In this document: piece after piece, positions 13,613 to 13,641 of the stretch | How the letters are laid out: each line of letters starts with the position of its first letter | Position numbering within the stretch: position 1 is the first letter of the stretch | DNA from: Gemmatimonadales bacterium | Lineage (GTDB): Bacteria > Gemmatimonadota > Gemmatimonadetes > Gemmatimonadales > GWC2-71-9 | Assembly: GCA_013813145.1 (NCBI GenBank) | Contig: JACCSE010000561.1 | Coordinates: 1 to 13,641 of the forward strand | Direction of reading: 5' to 3' | Length of the DNA: 13,641 nucleotides | Program-made: the position numbers and the translations under genes | The notes under the pieces: model-generated | Told to the model about the DNA's origin: nothing | Databases searched by the model: none | What the model saw: the letters and a program-made list of their open reading frames with translations, nothing else

Positions 13613-13641
13613 GGTGAGGGAAATCTGGTTCGCAGGAGTGG

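Noticed and set aside
1..13641. CRISPR array, insertion-sequence transposase, prophage or toxin-antitoxin pair
   Set aside because: No regularly spaced repeats, no transposase or phage motifs and no toxin-antitoxin family were seen on either strand.

Overview
The window is GC-rich DNA (roughly two-thirds G+C by eye) from a bacterial chromosome. I think it comes from the Gemmatimonadota or a close FCB-group relative. The reasons are a short (~298 aa) primary-type sigma factor without region 1.1 whose region 2 reads KFISYAVWWIRQAI, a kinase fused to FlgO/TolB-like and TPR modules, many small lipoproteins, and a dispersed palindromic repeat of a type common in such genomes. Taxonomy is inference, because there is no rRNA or ribosomal protein here.

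Layout. 1-5100 is a run of minus-strand genes: a 218 aa protein of unknown function (3-659); a small two-helix membrane protein with a histidine-kinase-like dimerisation hairpin but no phospho-acceptor His and no ATPase domain (853-1302); a sigma-70 factor (1485-2381) with a textbook terminator (1429-1465) and a leader containing two hairpins; and the helicase HrpB (2585-5098). 5213-10159 is mostly plus strand: a 55-codon ORF, a DUF6766-type membrane protein broken by an internal deletion, and a lipoprotein 13 nt upstream of a divergent FtsH protease. These are followed by a minus-strand remnant of a PQQ-type quinoprotein dehydrogenase and an SDR oxidoreductase with a C-terminal membrane helix. 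After a G-run tract and a 130 bp imperfect inverted repeat come a DoxX-like membrane protein and a PepSY lipoprotein (10405-11297). 11331-13612 (minus) is a Ser/Thr kinase-FlgO-TPR gene interrupted by one missing base and an in-frame amber codon.

How the genes relate. There is no single pathway. From 5.5 kb on, most genes concern the envelope (membrane proteins, lipoproteins, membrane protease, membrane-tethered SDR), and the lipoprotein-FtsH pair looks like an operon. Three genes there are broken (DUF6766, quinoprotein, kinase), so the segment is either decaying or partly mis-sequenced. The most informative oddities are the FtsH pore loop, the pseudo-histidine-kinase next to the sigma factor, the intergenic inverted repeat with its G-rich flank, and a predicted hairpin covering the ribosome binding site of the PepSY lipoprotein gene. 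I did not find a clear-cut new multi-gene system; no CRISPR array, insertion-sequence transposase, tRNA or rRNA was seen.
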